Shown here: positions 39,957-49,124 of the stretch, one piece after another
Position numbering within the stretch: the stretch's first letter is position 1
How the letters are laid out: each line of letters starts with the position of its first letter
NCBI RefSeq assembly: GCF_003863355.1
Contig: NZ_QQWG01000001.1
Span: 372,001-436,000, forward strand
DNA length: 64,000 nucleotides
Direction: 5' to 3'
Origin: Ancylomarina euxina
Lineage (GTDB): Bacteria; Bacteroidota; Bacteroidia; Bacteroidales; Marinifilaceae
The notes under the pieces: model-generated
The model's input: the letters and a program-made list of their open reading frames with translations, nothing else
Databases searched by the model: none
Told to the model about the DNA's origin: nothing
Program-made: the position numbers and the translations under genes

Positions 39957-41180
39957 TTAGCAAGTTTCTCCAACTAGCATTTCCGCCTTAATGATATCAG
40001 CTAAACGTTGAATACCTGCTATGGCTTTTTCGTTGTTCACGTATGAGAAGTTCAATCGAATTGTATTTGTTCCGCTTCCATCGCAATAGAAAACATTACC
40101 CGTTACAAAGGCTACCTTTTTCTCAATGGCTTTATGGAAAAGATCCAGGGCATCCATATGCTCAGGAAGGGTGATGAATAAGAACATACCACCTTCAGGT
40201 CGAGTCCACTTTACGCAGTCAGGCATGTGTTTATCCATCTCTGCTAACATCACATCGCGACGCTGGTGATACAAATCGATGGTTTTTTGCAGGTTGGTTT
40301 CGAACAAACCTGATTTCATATAGCCAATGGCTATTTTCTGTACAAAAGTTGGAGTACACAAGTCAGCCGATTGCTTGGCAATCACAATTTTTTCATTCAC
40401 ATCCTTAGGTCCTAAAACCCATCCAATACGGAATCCAGGAGCAAATATCTTAGAGAAAGTCCCCAATGTGATGACATGATCGTTATTGTCTAACTCGTAC
40501 ATCATGCGCTGAGGTTTGCCTTCGAATCGAACTTCTCGGTAAGGGCAGTCTTCGACAATCAATACATCGTATTTGTGTGCCAATGCGATAATCTCCAAAC
40601 GACGAGATTCTGGCATGGTAATACCTGTTGGGTTTTGGAAATCAGGAATCACATAAATGAACTTAGGTTTGATGCCTTGCTGCTTTAGTTCTTCCAGTTT
40701 GGTTTCAAGAAGTTCTGCACTCATGCCCTGCTCATCCATTGGCACACCAGCCATTGTTGCACCATAAGCCTGGAAGGCACCAATACCACCAAGGTAAGAA
40801 GGTAGACCACATATAACTACATCGCCTTGGTTCACAAATATTTTACCAACTAAATCTAAACCTTGCTGCGATCCGGTTGTAATAATCATGTTGTCTAAAG
40901 AACATTGAATGCCTTCATCCTGATACTTTTTTAAAAGCAATTCTCTTAGCTCGGTTACGCCTTCGGTTGCATCGTACTGTAATACGGCCGCACCTTCTTC
41001 GCATAACATATCCGAAACAATCTTATCTAATGCATCTACAGGAAATGATTCTGGAGCTGGTAATCCACCTGCAAAAGAAATAATTTCTGGGTTCTGTGTC
41101 AATTTTAGAATTTCACGAATCGCTGATCGTTTGTTGTTATTGCTGATTTGGGAAAAGGTTCCTTTTAAATCGCTGATCAT
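39957..41180 (-). CDS. Class I/II PLP aminotransferase (2-aminoadipate / branched-chain type)
   Basis: 407 residues from the ATG at 41180. An upstream in-frame ATG at 41225 reads only an AT-rich repeat and is rejected. Features: ISFAGGLPAPESFP at the N-terminus, NPTGITMP (184-191), IVEDCPYREVRFEG, and the PLP lysine K244 in GTFSKIFAPGFRIGW. This is the MocR/LysN-like subgroup that handles aromatic, branched or 2-aminoadipate side chains. It follows the oxidoreductase genes and probably supplies their 2-oxoacids from amino acids. Confidence 0.88.
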   Translation of the reverse strand: MISDLKGTFSQISNNNKRSAIREILKLTQNPEIISFAGGLPAPESFPVDALDKIVSDMLCEEGAAVLQYDATEGVTELRELLLKKYQDEGIQCSLDNMIITTGSQQGLDLVGKIFVNQGDVVICGLPSYLGGIGAFQAYGATMAGVPMDEQGMSAELLETKLEELKQQGIKPKFIYVIPDFQNPTGITMPESRRLEIIALAHKYDVLIVEDCPYREVRFEGKPQRMMYELDNNDHVITLGTFSKIFAPGFRIGWVLGPKDVNEKIVIAKQSADLCTPTFVQKIAIGYMKSGLFETNLQKTIDLYHQRRDVMLAEMDKHMPDCVKWTRPEGGMFLFITLPEHMDALDLFHKAIEKKVAFVTGNVFYCDGSGTNTIRLNFSYVNNEKAIAGIQRLADIIKAEMLVGETC

Positions 41181-41285
41181 ATTTTTATAATTATGAATTA
41201 TCAATGATGAATGATGAATTGCCATTTCTGAGAATCCACTGTAATAACAATCATTTATAATTCTGAATTCATAACTCTTAATTAA

Positions 41286-42194
41286 TTAAAGCCACTGTTT
41301 ACGCATACGAGACCATTTTCTGTCGCGATTTTCGATCACAACGTCCATGTCTTCATCAGTCATATGTTTGAATCGACCTTGTTTTTTCAAGTAGTCTTTT
41401 ACCGGAGCAAATTCCTTTGGATTACGGTTCAATTTGTACTCGCCATCCTCGAATTCTGCTAAGAAAATCAAACCACAGTCAACGGCATCTTTAGCAATCT
41501 CGATAGAAGTTTCAGTTGGTGTTCCCCATCCAGTAGGACAAGAAGCGTACACATGAATAAAAGTTGCCCCTTTAATATGTTTAGCTTTATTCACCTTGTT
41601 TAAGTAATCCTGAGGATAACCGATACTTGCCGTTGCTGCATAAGCAATATCGTGAGCTGCAATAATCTCGAACAAGTTTTTCTTATGAGTTACAGTTCCC
41701 GGGATATTCTTACCTGCAGGTGTAGTGGTGGTTTTGGTTCCGTAAGGGGTCAAACCACTTTTCTGAATACCTGTATTCATATAGGCTTCGTTGTCGTAGC
41801 AGATGTACAACACATCATCGTTACGATCAATCATGCCTGATAGGGCCTGGAATCCGATATCGGCTGTTCCACCGTCACCAGCAAATACAACTGTTTTCAC
41901 ATCTTTCTGCCCCAAAGCCTTGGCTCCGGCAGCAATCCCTGAAGCCATACTGGCTGATCCTGGGAAAGTGGTGATAACAGCATTGGTATTGAATGCCATT
42001 TGTGGATAAATAAATCCAACTGCCGACATACAACCGGCTGGTAAGGCTGTATAGGTGCGCTCACCTAAAACTTTAAGTGCCAATCGTACTGCCACACTTC
42101 CGCCACATCCGGCACAAGCTTTATGACCATAGAAAAATTCCTTTTCGGTCATGTTTTTCGCATTCACTTTTGGGATATCTACTAGATTAGTCAT
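41286..42194 (-). CDS. 2-oxoacid:ferredoxin oxidoreductase, beta (TPP) subunit
   Basis: 302 residues. HKACAGCGGSVAVRL carries the Cys pair for an [4Fe-4S] cluster, and GDGGTADIGFQALSGMIDRNDDV...DNEAYMNTG is the thiamine-diphosphate binding motif (GDG-x~25-N). With the alpha subunit it decarboxylates a 2-oxoacid to acyl-CoA and reduces ferredoxin. It overlaps the alpha gene by 8 bases, a sign of translational coupling. Neighbouring aminotransferase and acyltransferase genes fit branched-chain 2-oxoacids (VOR) as well as pyruvate (POR). Confidence 0.92.
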   Translation of the reverse strand: MTNLVDIPKVNAKNMTEKEFFYGHKACAGCGGSVAVRLALKVLGERTYTALPAGCMSAVGFIYPQMAFNTNAVITTFPGSASMASGIAAGAKALGQKDVKTVVFAGDGGTADIGFQALSGMIDRNDDVLYICYDNEAYMNTGIQKSGLTPYGTKTTTTPAGKNIPGTVTHKKNLFEIIAAHDIAYAATASIGYPQDYLNKVNKAKHIKGATFIHVYASCPTGWGTPTETSIEIAKDAVDCGLIFLAEFEDGEYKLNRNPKEFAPVKDYLKKQGRFKHMTDEDMDVVIENRDRKWSRMRKQWL

Positions 42195-43377
42195 TGGTTT
42201 CTACGTTAAGGCTAAAAAATTCTACTTTTTCTTCACTCTTGTTCTCAACACCGCTGAATAGCTTGTTGAACATTTCTTCGATATCAGCTTTTGTGATATC
42301 ACGACCACCTAAGCCACCTACAAAATTGCTCTTGTAAACGTACTTGTCAATTTTCGAAATGGCTGAGTTCACATTGGTATAAACGGTTCCTTCGTATCCG
42401 AAAGAAATATCCTTATCAATCACACCGATTGCATTTACACGGCGCGCCAAATCTTTAACCTCAGCTTCTGGGAAAGGGCGCATATAACGAATCTTCAACA
42501 GACCCACTTTCTTACCTTCAGCACGCATTTTGTCAACCACCACACGAATGGTTCCACAAACACTACCCAAAGCAACAAGAACAACCTCTGCATCTTCGCA
42601 ACGGTATTCTTCAACCATGTCGTGGTACTTGCGACCAAACTTCTCGGCAAATTCCTGATCGACATCACGAATCACATCGATAGCATTGAACATGGCCTCG
42701 TTTTGCTGATATTTAAATTCAGTATTGTCATCTGGCTTAGAGCTAAAACCTAAGTTCTTAGGCTCCTCGAATGACATTTTGTTTGGTGTCTCAAAAGCTG
42801 GCAAAAATTCATCTACCATTTTTTGTTCTGGGATATCAACCAACTCGTAAGTGTGAGTTAGGATGAAACCATCCAGGTTCACCATCATTGGAGTCAAGAC
42901 ATCCTTGTGTTCTGCAATTTTATAAGCTTGGATAATCATGTCCAAAGCTTCCTGTGCATCTTCCACATAAACCTGAATCCATCCACAATCCAATAGGGAT
43001 AATGAATCGCGATGATCGCCATAGATACTCCATGGCAAAGCAACCGAACGGTTGGCATTCATCATCACCACTGGCCAACGACCACCACTGCAATAATGTA
43101 GACCTTCGGCCATATACAATAAGCCTTGAGAAGATGATGCTGTAAATGTTCTGGCACCCACTGCGCTGGCACCCATTGTAGCTGAAATTGCAGAGTGCTC
43201 TGACTCTACGTGCATGTATTCGCCATCCATTTCGCCAGCTTCTACCATTTCTGATAAACGCTCAACGGTGATGGTTTGGGGAGTGATTGGGTAGGCTGCG
43301 ATCACATGTGGACGAGATAATCTCACGCCCTGAGCAACTGCCTCATCACCTGATATGAATATTTTATTTGTTTTCAT
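42187..43377 (-). CDS. 2-oxoacid:ferredoxin oxidoreductase, alpha subunit
   Basis: 396 residues. ISGDEAVAQGVRLSRPHVIAAYPITPQTITVE is the alpha-subunit signature that contacts TPP and substrate. MHVESEHSAISATMGASAVGARTFTASSSQG and the C-terminal domain with LLKIRYMRPFPEAEV agree. It is the central part of a gamma-delta-alpha-beta four-subunit enzyme encoded by consecutive genes. It overlaps beta by 8 bases; the 189-base gap to the delta gene holds a palindromic repeat. Confidence 0.93.
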   Translation of the reverse strand: MKTNKIFISGDEAVAQGVRLSRPHVIAAYPITPQTITVERLSEMVEAGEMDGEYMHVESEHSAISATMGASAVGARTFTASSSQGLLYMAEGLHYCSGGRWPVVMMNANRSVALPWSIYGDHRDSLSLLDCGWIQVYVEDAQEALDMIIQAYKIAEHKDVLTPMMVNLDGFILTHTYELVDIPEQKMVDEFLPAFETPNKMSFEEPKNLGFSSKPDDNTEFKYQQNEAMFNAIDVIRDVDQEFAEKFGRKYHDMVEEYRCEDAEVVLVALGSVCGTIRVVVDKMRAEGKKVGLLKIRYMRPFPEAEVKDLARRVNAIGVIDKDISFGYEGTVYTNVNSAISKIDKYVYKSNFVGGLGGRDITKADIEEMFNKLFSGVENKSEEKVEFFSLNVETND

Positions 43378-43427
43378 TGTTTTGTTATTTAGTCATTAGT
43401 TGACTTGTCACTGGTAGATTGGTTATA

Positions 43428-43526
43428 AAAACACCCCTTTGTTTTTCGGACATCTCCCCTAAAAAGGGAGAGTTTTATTTTTAATCCTTCCCCTTCTAGG
43501 GGAAGTGCCGGTAGGCGATGGGGTGA
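43428..43526. repeat. Palindromic intergenic repeat inside the oxidoreductase operon
   Basis: About 99 bases bounded by ACACCCCTTT and GATGGGGTG. Inside are two hairpins, TCTCCCCT/AGGGAGA-like (about 43453-43471) and CTTCCCC-TTCTA-GGGGAAG (about 43488-43506). It resembles the CTCCCC/GGGGAG repeats common between Bacteroidota genes and lies between the delta and alpha genes. Confidence 0.6.
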
Positions 43527-43566
43527 TTATTCTTTTAACCTTTCTACTTTAATCCTTTAACCTTAT

Positions 43567-43860
43567 TTACTCCTTCACCATCTCAATTGCATCCTTAGGG
43601 CATTCGTGGGCACATACGCCACAGCCTTTGCAATAATCCATGTCGATTTTAATCACACCATTGTCTTTAATGATCGTTCCATCCGGACAAAGCAGGTAGC
43701 AACGTAGGCAATAGACACAGGCATCGTGATCGACAACTGGGCGGAATGTTCTCCAACCTGCATTGGTTTCAGGAAGGTAACCAGCCGTGTATTGTGGGCC
43801 AGTAGGGTAGTCGTCTATATGTGTTGGGAATTTAAATTCCGTATGTTTAGGTCTGTTCAT
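43567..43860 (-). CDS. 2-oxoacid:ferredoxin oxidoreductase, delta (ferredoxin) subunit
   Basis: 97 residues with two [4Fe-4S] motifs: CVYCLRCYLLCP and CKGCGVCAHECP. The N-terminal ~45 residues (EFKFPTHIDDYPTGPQYTAGYL) are the leader usually found in the delta subunit of four-subunit pyruvate/2-oxoisovalerate oxidoreductases. It carries electrons from the TPP centre to external ferredoxin. Confidence 0.92.
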   Translation of the reverse strand: MNRPKHTEFKFPTHIDDYPTGPQYTAGYLPETNAGWRTFRPVVDHDACVYCLRCYLLCPDGTIIKDNGVIKIDMDYCKGCGVCAHECPKDAIEMVKE

Positions 43861-43908
43861 TTTTATTCAATTAGTAATGAATGATTAGTAATTATTAATT
43901 ACCAATTG

Positions 43909-44448
43909 TTAATTATTAATTAGTTCGAAGGCTTTCTCCACAATCTTAACATTCAATTCTGCCAACTTAGGCTTCATCTCAGTTCTGATACTAGCAAGAG
44001 CAGCTTCTAAGCTTACTAAGCCTGATGCAGCAGCTAATGCGCCGTACATAGCGGTGTTTGTTATTGGTCGACCTAAAACCTCCATGGCTAATGAAGTCGC
44101 ATCTATGCCGATCACTTGAAAGCCTTTCAATGCGTCTTGATATTTCTCAACCTTCTCGGTATTAACAAGAATTGTAGCACCTGGTCTGACTCCTTTTTCA
44201 AAACCAGGAGTAATTAGAGTCTCATCCATTACCACCACGTAGTCACTTTCCTGAACTTCGCTACGATCGTGAATTTTGCTGTCATCAATTTTGGTAAATG
44301 CCAACACGGGTGCACCTCTTCGTTCAGGGCCAAATGACGGAAATGCTAACGCATGCTTACCTCCGTGAACACTAGCTGCAATACCTAAAAGACGAGAAGC
44401 AGTAAAACCACCTTGTCCTCCTCTTCCGTGCCATCTAATTTCTTTCAT
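43909..44448 (-). CDS. 2-oxoacid:ferredoxin oxidoreductase, gamma subunit
   Basis: 179 residues. MKEIRWHGRGGQGGFTASRLLG is the canonical gamma start. GPERRGAPVLAFTKI and NTAMYGALAAASGLVSLEA follow as in POR/VOR gamma chains. It is the first gene of the operon and is divergent from an Lrp/AsnC regulator with about 200 bases between them. Confidence 0.93.
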   Translation of the reverse strand: MKEIRWHGRGGQGGFTASRLLGIAASVHGGKHALAFPSFGPERRGAPVLAFTKIDDSKIHDRSEVQESDYVVVMDETLITPGFEKGVRPGATILVNTEKVEKYQDALKGFQVIGIDATSLAMEVLGRPITNTAMYGALAAASGLVSLEAALASIRTEMKPKLAELNVKIVEKAFELINN

Positions 44449-44593
44449 GTTTTATAATTTTGTTTGTTGTTGTTTAGATTTTAATTTTCATCCTGATATT
44501 CAGGTTAAAAACTCTTGTAAATCTACTCTAATGGCCAATTATTTACTAGCATATGGCTTGAATACAGAAAACTATTCTAGTAAACTATTAGTT

Positions 44594-44614
44594 GTAAAGA
44601 ATTAATATCTTTAC
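44594..44614. promoter_or_regulatory. Inverted repeat in the regulator/oxidoreductase intergenic region
   Basis: GTAAAGA-N7-TCTTTAC with an AT-rich centre, about 40 bases before the regulator gene and overlapping a -7-like TATCTTTA. Shape and spacing fit an Lrp-type operator used for autoregulation. Confidence 0.4.
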
Positions 44615-44655
44615 AGGGCTTCAAAACAGTATATCTAATAGAAAAATATTCTTTT

Positions 44656-45114
44656 ATGGAAAATCTCGATCGTATTGATAGAAAAATTTTACAGCTGCTT
44701 CAGCGGGATTGTCGTATCACCATCAAGGAGTTATCCGAAAAACTTCACTTAACTAATACTCCTGTTTACGAACGTGTGAAAAAGTTGGAGCGTAGTGGTA
44801 TTATTAAAAATTATGTGGCGGTACTTGATCCAGAGCAAATCGATAGAAACCTGGTCGTTTTTATCTCTATTTCGCTGACGAAGCACACGCGTGATGTGGT
44901 AGAGAAATTTGAAAGCGAAGTCTTGGCTTTACCTGAGGTGATGGAGTTTTATATTACCTCTGGAAATTTTGATGCGATGGTGAAAATCATGGTGAAGGAT
45001 ATGAACGCCTTTCAGCATTTTATTCAAGAGAAACTTTCGAAATTCGAATACCTAACCCGCTTTAATAGCACCTTTGTGATTTCGTCTTCGGATAAGATTG
45101 GCTATGATTTGTAA
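44656..45114 (+). CDS. Lrp/AsnC-family transcriptional regulator
   Basis: 152 residues. The N-terminal HTH reads LDRIDRKILQLLQRDCRITIKELSEKLHLTNTPVYERVKKLERSGIIKNY, a standard AsnC-type domain. The C-terminal ~80 residues form the amino-acid-sensing RAM domain (VFISISLTKHTRDVVEKFE, EVMEFYITSGNFDAMVKIMV). It very likely senses an amino acid and controls the divergent aminotransferase/oxidoreductase operon as well as itself. Confidence 0.92.
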   Translation: MENLDRIDRKILQLLQRDCRITIKELSEKLHLTNTPVYERVKKLERSGIIKNYVAVLDPEQIDRNLVVFISISLTKHTRDVVEKFESEVLALPEVMEFYITSGNFDAMVKIMVKDMNAFQHFIQEKLSKFEYLTRFNSTFVISSSDKIGYDL

Positions 45115-45349
45115 TTGTGAATTATAAATTACGCTTTTTAGACTTTTTTTATTGGGAAATGCACATAATTCCAGAATCTTTATAATCCACAGAATGATGA
45201 CTTAGAATAGGTCTATTATAGAAATGATGTCATTTTGGTAAATTTTCAGTTAATTCCTTTTTAAGCTATGGTTAGATACAATAGAAAGGAATGAAAAGCT
45301 CCTCGATTTTTTTTAACTTGAAGCTGTATTCATTTTAAATTATAGTGTG

Positions 45350-45619
45350 ATGGAAAAGACCTATAAAAATTGTCAGAGTTGTGGTATGCCAATAAAGAAA
45401 GACCCTTCTGGAGGGGGAACCAATAAGGATGGAAGTCAAAATTCCATGTATTGTTCCTATTGTTTTGTGGAAGGTGAATTTACCAGCCCGGAAATTGATA
45501 CGGCAGAAAAAATGCAAGTTTTTTGTAAGGTGAAACTTAAGGAAATGGGATTCCCTGGTTTTATTGCTGGTTTCTTTACAAAAGGGATTCCGAAGTTGGA
45601 GAGATGGAAGTTGAAATAA
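45350..45619 (+). CDS. Putative zinc-ribbon protein
   Basis: 89 residues from the ATG at 45350. The N-terminal half holds the pattern NCQSCGMPI...MYCSYCFVEGEF, two Cys pairs for one zinc, typical of the 80-90 residue zinc-ribbon family found alone in many bacteria. The second half (TAEKMQVFCKVKLKEMGFPGFIAGFFTKGIPKLERWKL) has a short hydrophobic helix. The function is unknown; it is monocistronic. Confidence 0.8.
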   Translation: MEKTYKNCQSCGMPIKKDPSGGGTNKDGSQNSMYCSYCFVEGEFTSPEIDTAEKMQVFCKVKLKEMGFPGFIAGFFTKGIPKLERWKLK

Positions 45620-45722
45620 TACGCCATTTTACTAAGCATATACTCGGTAAGAGACTTGCCAATATCTAATAGATTATAAATAAAAAGAGGACTTATAAGA
45701 ATCATGAATTGAATAATTCGAT

Positions 45723-45730
45723 TACTTTTG
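45723..45730 (+). promoter_or_regulatory. Possible -7 element for corA
   Basis: TACTTTTG matches TAnnTTTG. It would give corA an mRNA leader of about 115 bases. Confidence 0.4.
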
Positions 45731-45803
45731 CGCACGATTTAAAACAATTAATGTCATGGACGAAGGCCCGTATCATAGTAGAATAAGTGTATTAACTGAT
45801 CTG

Positions 45804-45846
45804 TAAGGGGCAAGTCTTGCTTCCCTATGGTTCGTATTATAGGGAA
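45804..45846 (+). promoter_or_regulatory. Leader hairpins just before corA
   Basis: TTCCCTAT (45821-45828) pairs perfectly with ATAGGGAA (45839-45846), ending five bases before the ATG. The same TTCCCT strand can instead pair with AGGGG just upstream (about 45806-45810), around a CAAG/CTTG stem. The two folds exclude each other, as in switch-type leaders. Confidence 0.4.
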
Positions 45847-45851
45847 ATAAG

Positions 45852-46781
45852 ATGATTAAAATTTTTAAGACATTTGGGGGATATATTGAGATCCCTAAAG
45901 CTGAAAAAGGCTGTTGGATAAACGTTACTCAACCTACTGCCGAAGAAGTTCAGCGACTTCACCATGAATTTCAATTACCTGCAGATATTATTCAAGATAT
46001 TTTAGATACCGACGAACGATCGCGTGTGGAATTCGACGACGATTGGTCTTTGGTGATTATGCGTGTACCAGTTGAAAGTTCCAATAAGGGAACACCATTT
46101 CAAACCATTCCATTGGGTATTTATGTATCCGAAAATTTTACACTGACATTGTGTTTGCAGAATAATGAGGTTTTGCCAATTGAGCAATCTTCACCTTTTA
46201 GAGAACAGTATCGCGGTGTTTCTGATGTGTACAATTTTATACTAAGACTCTTTTTGCGTTCAGGGAATGTCTACTTGAAATATCTAAAACAAATCAATCA
46301 GCAAACCGCCCTTATAGAGCAAGATTTAGAGAAGTCGATTAAGAATAGAGAACTAAATAAACTTCTGAAAATGGAGAAGTGTTTGGTTTACTTTATCACG
46401 TCGATTAAGGCTAATGAAATTGTATTGGCTAAGCTTCGAAACTCTAAGAAAATCAACAGTGAGATTAATCAGGATTTACTTGACGATGCCATAATCGAAA
46501 ACAGGCAGGCCTTAGAGATGTCACAAATTTATTCTGATATACAGAGTGGCATGATGGATGCTTTTGCCTCGGTTATATCGAATAACCTGAATGTGGTAAT
46601 GAAACAATTGACTCTGATCTCGATCATTCTTATGATTCCGACCTTAATCGCCAGTATATTTGGTATGAATGTGCCTAACTCATTCGAAAATTCGTCTTGG
46701 GCTATGCCATCAATTATCGTTAGCTCATTATTTTTATCCATTATAGGGGTTATTGTATTCCGAAAACGACAATGGATCTAG
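45852..46781 (+). CDS. corA: CorA-type magnesium/cobalt channel
   Basis: 309 residues. The long acidic cytoplasmic domain is followed by a helix-rich stalk and two C-terminal transmembrane helices. The selectivity-loop signature GMN is at 271-273 (IFGMNVPNSFENS), followed by the second helix and a basic tail. It imports Mg2+ as a pentamer through the inner membrane. The gene stands alone with a structured leader. Confidence 0.93.
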   Translation: MIKIFKTFGGYIEIPKAEKGCWINVTQPTAEEVQRLHHEFQLPADIIQDILDTDERSRVEFDDDWSLVIMRVPVESSNKGTPFQTIPLGIYVSENFTLTLCLQNNEVLPIEQSSPFREQYRGVSDVYNFILRLFLRSGNVYLKYLKQINQQTALIEQDLEKSIKNRELNKLLKMEKCLVYFITSIKANEIVLAKLRNSKKINSEINQDLLDDAIIENRQALEMSQIYSDIQSGMMDAFASVISNNLNVVMKQLTLISIILMIPTLIASIFGMNVPNSFENSSWAMPSIIVSSLFLSIIGVIVFRKRQWI

Positions 46782-47076
46782 GCCTTTTAGAAAGAAAGAC
46801 AGATCGTTATGAAACAGTTTGATTCATAAATAGAAAGGTTCTATTCTACTATCTGACATGTGTTTACCTGATGTTTTTATTTTGTTTACGGGCAACCTTT
46901 TAATATATTAGCCATCGAAATTTTTAAAAAGGTAGTTTTTTTAAGTGATCTATAGACAACTATTTTTTTAAAAATATTGAAGAATAATCCCAATGAACAA
47001 ATAGGCGGTATAACTTGGAGTAATAGGTTCCCCATTTGTTGGTAGCAATGTGAAGAAGGAACAAATTCCAATTTGA

Positions 47077-48933
47077 ATGAGGCAAAGAACGAAGATTCCC
47101 AACAAAAAAAAAGTTTTTAACCGTATTAAAAAAACGAATCGTAGTATTATAATACGAACTCTTATCGTTTTTCTACCCATTTTCGTCTTGATATTTTCGG
47201 CAAGTCTTCTAATTCTGATTACTCAGGAGAACTTAGAGATGAAAGTGTACAAGAGTACTGAGGAAAGCATTGTCAATACCAAGTTAGAAAATATTGAAAA
47301 TGAGATCAACCACGTTATAGATGATTTGTTAATTCTAAGCTTAAATGTGGGAGAGGAACAGATTTGGGATAAGAGTAGAAACTCTGATGTTGTTGAAGTA
47401 CTCACTAAGGAACTTTTGAATGTTGTGGTTTACCACAGAATTTATGATCAAGTGCGATTAATTGATGAAGATGGTATGGAAGTCATACGAGTTAATTTCA
47501 ATAATGGCTATCCGATGGTGGTTCCACTGCAAGATCTTCAAAACAAAAGGGATCGTTATTATTTTACTAAGACCTTTAGTTTAAGTAAAAATGAAGTTTT
47601 TGTATCACCAATTGATTTGAATATCGAAAATGGTGAAATAGAACAACCGATTAAGCCTATGATTCGATTTGGAACACCTATTTTTGATCGGCTTGGTAAG
47701 AAGCGTGGAATTCTATTGTTTAATTATTTTGGACAAACTATTCTTGATCAGATCCAAATTCACTCGAATCCAGCCATTGATAGTCAGATGATGTTATTAA
47801 ATTCTGACGGCTTTTGGCTTAAAGGTTCAACTCCTGCAGAAGAGTGGGGCTTTATGTATGAAGATAAAATTGACTTGACTTTTTCAAATCAATATGCTGA
47901 AGCATGGACTAGAATTAAAAATGAAGAAGCTGCTCAGTTTGAAACAAAAAAAGGCTTATATACGTTTAAAAGGCTTTATCCATTTCTTGAAGGCCAGAAA
48001 TCGAGCATGGGTTCGGGGAAAGCTATTTTATCAGGAGAATCAGAATCCAAAACAAAGTATAACTGGATAATTGTGTCATATATATCTTCAGAAGTGTTAT
48101 ATGCAAAACGTAACGAGCGTCGCAGATATTTAAGCATCATATTGTTGTTTTTATCAACGAGCTTGTTGATAATATCCTGGAGGTTGTCTAAGGCTCAGTA
48201 TTATAGATCGATAGCATTGCAGTCATTGAAAATCAGCAATGAAACTAAAGACAAGTTTTTTTCAATTATATCTCACGACCTAAAAAGCCCATTCAATTCC
48301 TTACTTGGTTTTACAGATATGCTTGTTGAAAATTACGATACATTCGATGATGAAGAACGAAAATCTATTATTGAAACATTAAATACGAGTTCAAAAAATA
48401 CGTATCAATTATTAGAGAATTTACTAACATGGTCTCGTTCGCAAAGAGGAATAATTGTATTGGTGCAAGAAGAAATACAAATAAAATCATTTATTTCAGA
48501 AATCATTTTGTTGTGCCAAACAGCAGCCTCTAACAAAAACATACAATTAATTGAGAATGTAGAAGACAGTTTGATTGTATTAGCAGATAAAAATATGTTG
48601 CATACTGTTTTACAAAACTTAATTTCAAATGGTGTAAAATTCACCGAGAATAAAGGGTCTCTTATTGTTTCAGCTAAAAAATCAGAAAAAGAGGGGTTTA
48701 TTGAAATATCGGTAAGTGATACAGGTGTTGGTATCCCTAAAGATTTAATTGCCGATTTATTTATGATGAATAAAAATGTTTCGAGGCTCGGAACAGAGAA
48801 AGAAAAAGGGACAGGTTTGGGCTTAATTCTTTGTAAAGAGTTTGTGGAAAAGCAAGGTGGTGAAATATGGATAGAAAGTGAAGTTGGTAAGGGGAGCCAG
48901 TTTATTTTCAACTTACCTGCAGCTTTGAAGTAA
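47077..48933 (+). CDS. Membrane sensor histidine kinase, orphan
   Basis: 618 residues. TM1 (~24-50) and TM2 (~345-365) enclose a ~295-residue extracytoplasmic sensor domain with Cache-like strands. The kinase core is complete: phospho-acceptor H400 in FFSIISHDLKSPFNSLLGF, N box LQNLISNGVKFTE, G1 SDTGVGIP, G2 GTGLGLILCKEF. There is no HAMP or PAS domain between TM2 and the H box. No response regulator gene is beside it. The ligand is unknown. Confidence 0.92.
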   Translation: MRQRTKIPNKKKVFNRIKKTNRSIIIRTLIVFLPIFVLIFSASLLILITQENLEMKVYKSTEESIVNTKLENIENEINHVIDDLLILSLNVGEEQIWDKSRNSDVVEVLTKELLNVVVYHRIYDQVRLIDEDGMEVIRVNFNNGYPMVVPLQDLQNKRDRYYFTKTFSLSKNEVFVSPIDLNIENGEIEQPIKPMIRFGTPIFDRLGKKRGILLFNYFGQTILDQIQIHSNPAIDSQMMLLNSDGFWLKGSTPAEEWGFMYEDKIDLTFSNQYAEAWTRIKNEEAAQFETKKGLYTFKRLYPFLEGQKSSMGSGKAILSGESESKTKYNWIIVSYISSEVLYAKRNERRRYLSIILLFLSTSLLIISWRLSKAQYYRSIALQSLKISNETKDKFFSIISHDLKSPFNSLLGFTDMLVENYDTFDDEERKSIIETLNTSSKNTYQLLENLLTWSRSQRGIIVLVQEEIQIKSFISEIILLCQTAASNKNIQLIENVEDSLIVLADKNMLHTVLQNLISNGVKFTENKGSLIVSAKKSEKEGFIEISVSDTGVGIPKDLIADLFMMNKNVSRLGTEKEKGTGLGLILCKEFVEKQGGEIWIESEVGKGSQFIFNLPAALK

Positions 48934-49124
48934 ATATAGAAAATGTGTCGTCTGGTTTTGAAAATTAAGAGGTCAAGTTCTCAAGGAGATTCCCGATTAC
49001 TTTTTTCGAAATAATAAATAAGCTTAAAACAATAAGTTTTATACAGATCCTAGTAATTTTGTATGCGAAAGTCTGATATGACATTTATACTTACACAGAA
49101 CACATTTATTTAATTATCTCTATC

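Noticed and set aside
41181-41225. Upstream ATG for the aminotransferase
   Set aside because: The added 15 residues come from an AT-rich repeat of the TAATTATGAATTATC type seen in other gaps here; the natural family N-terminus starts at 41180.
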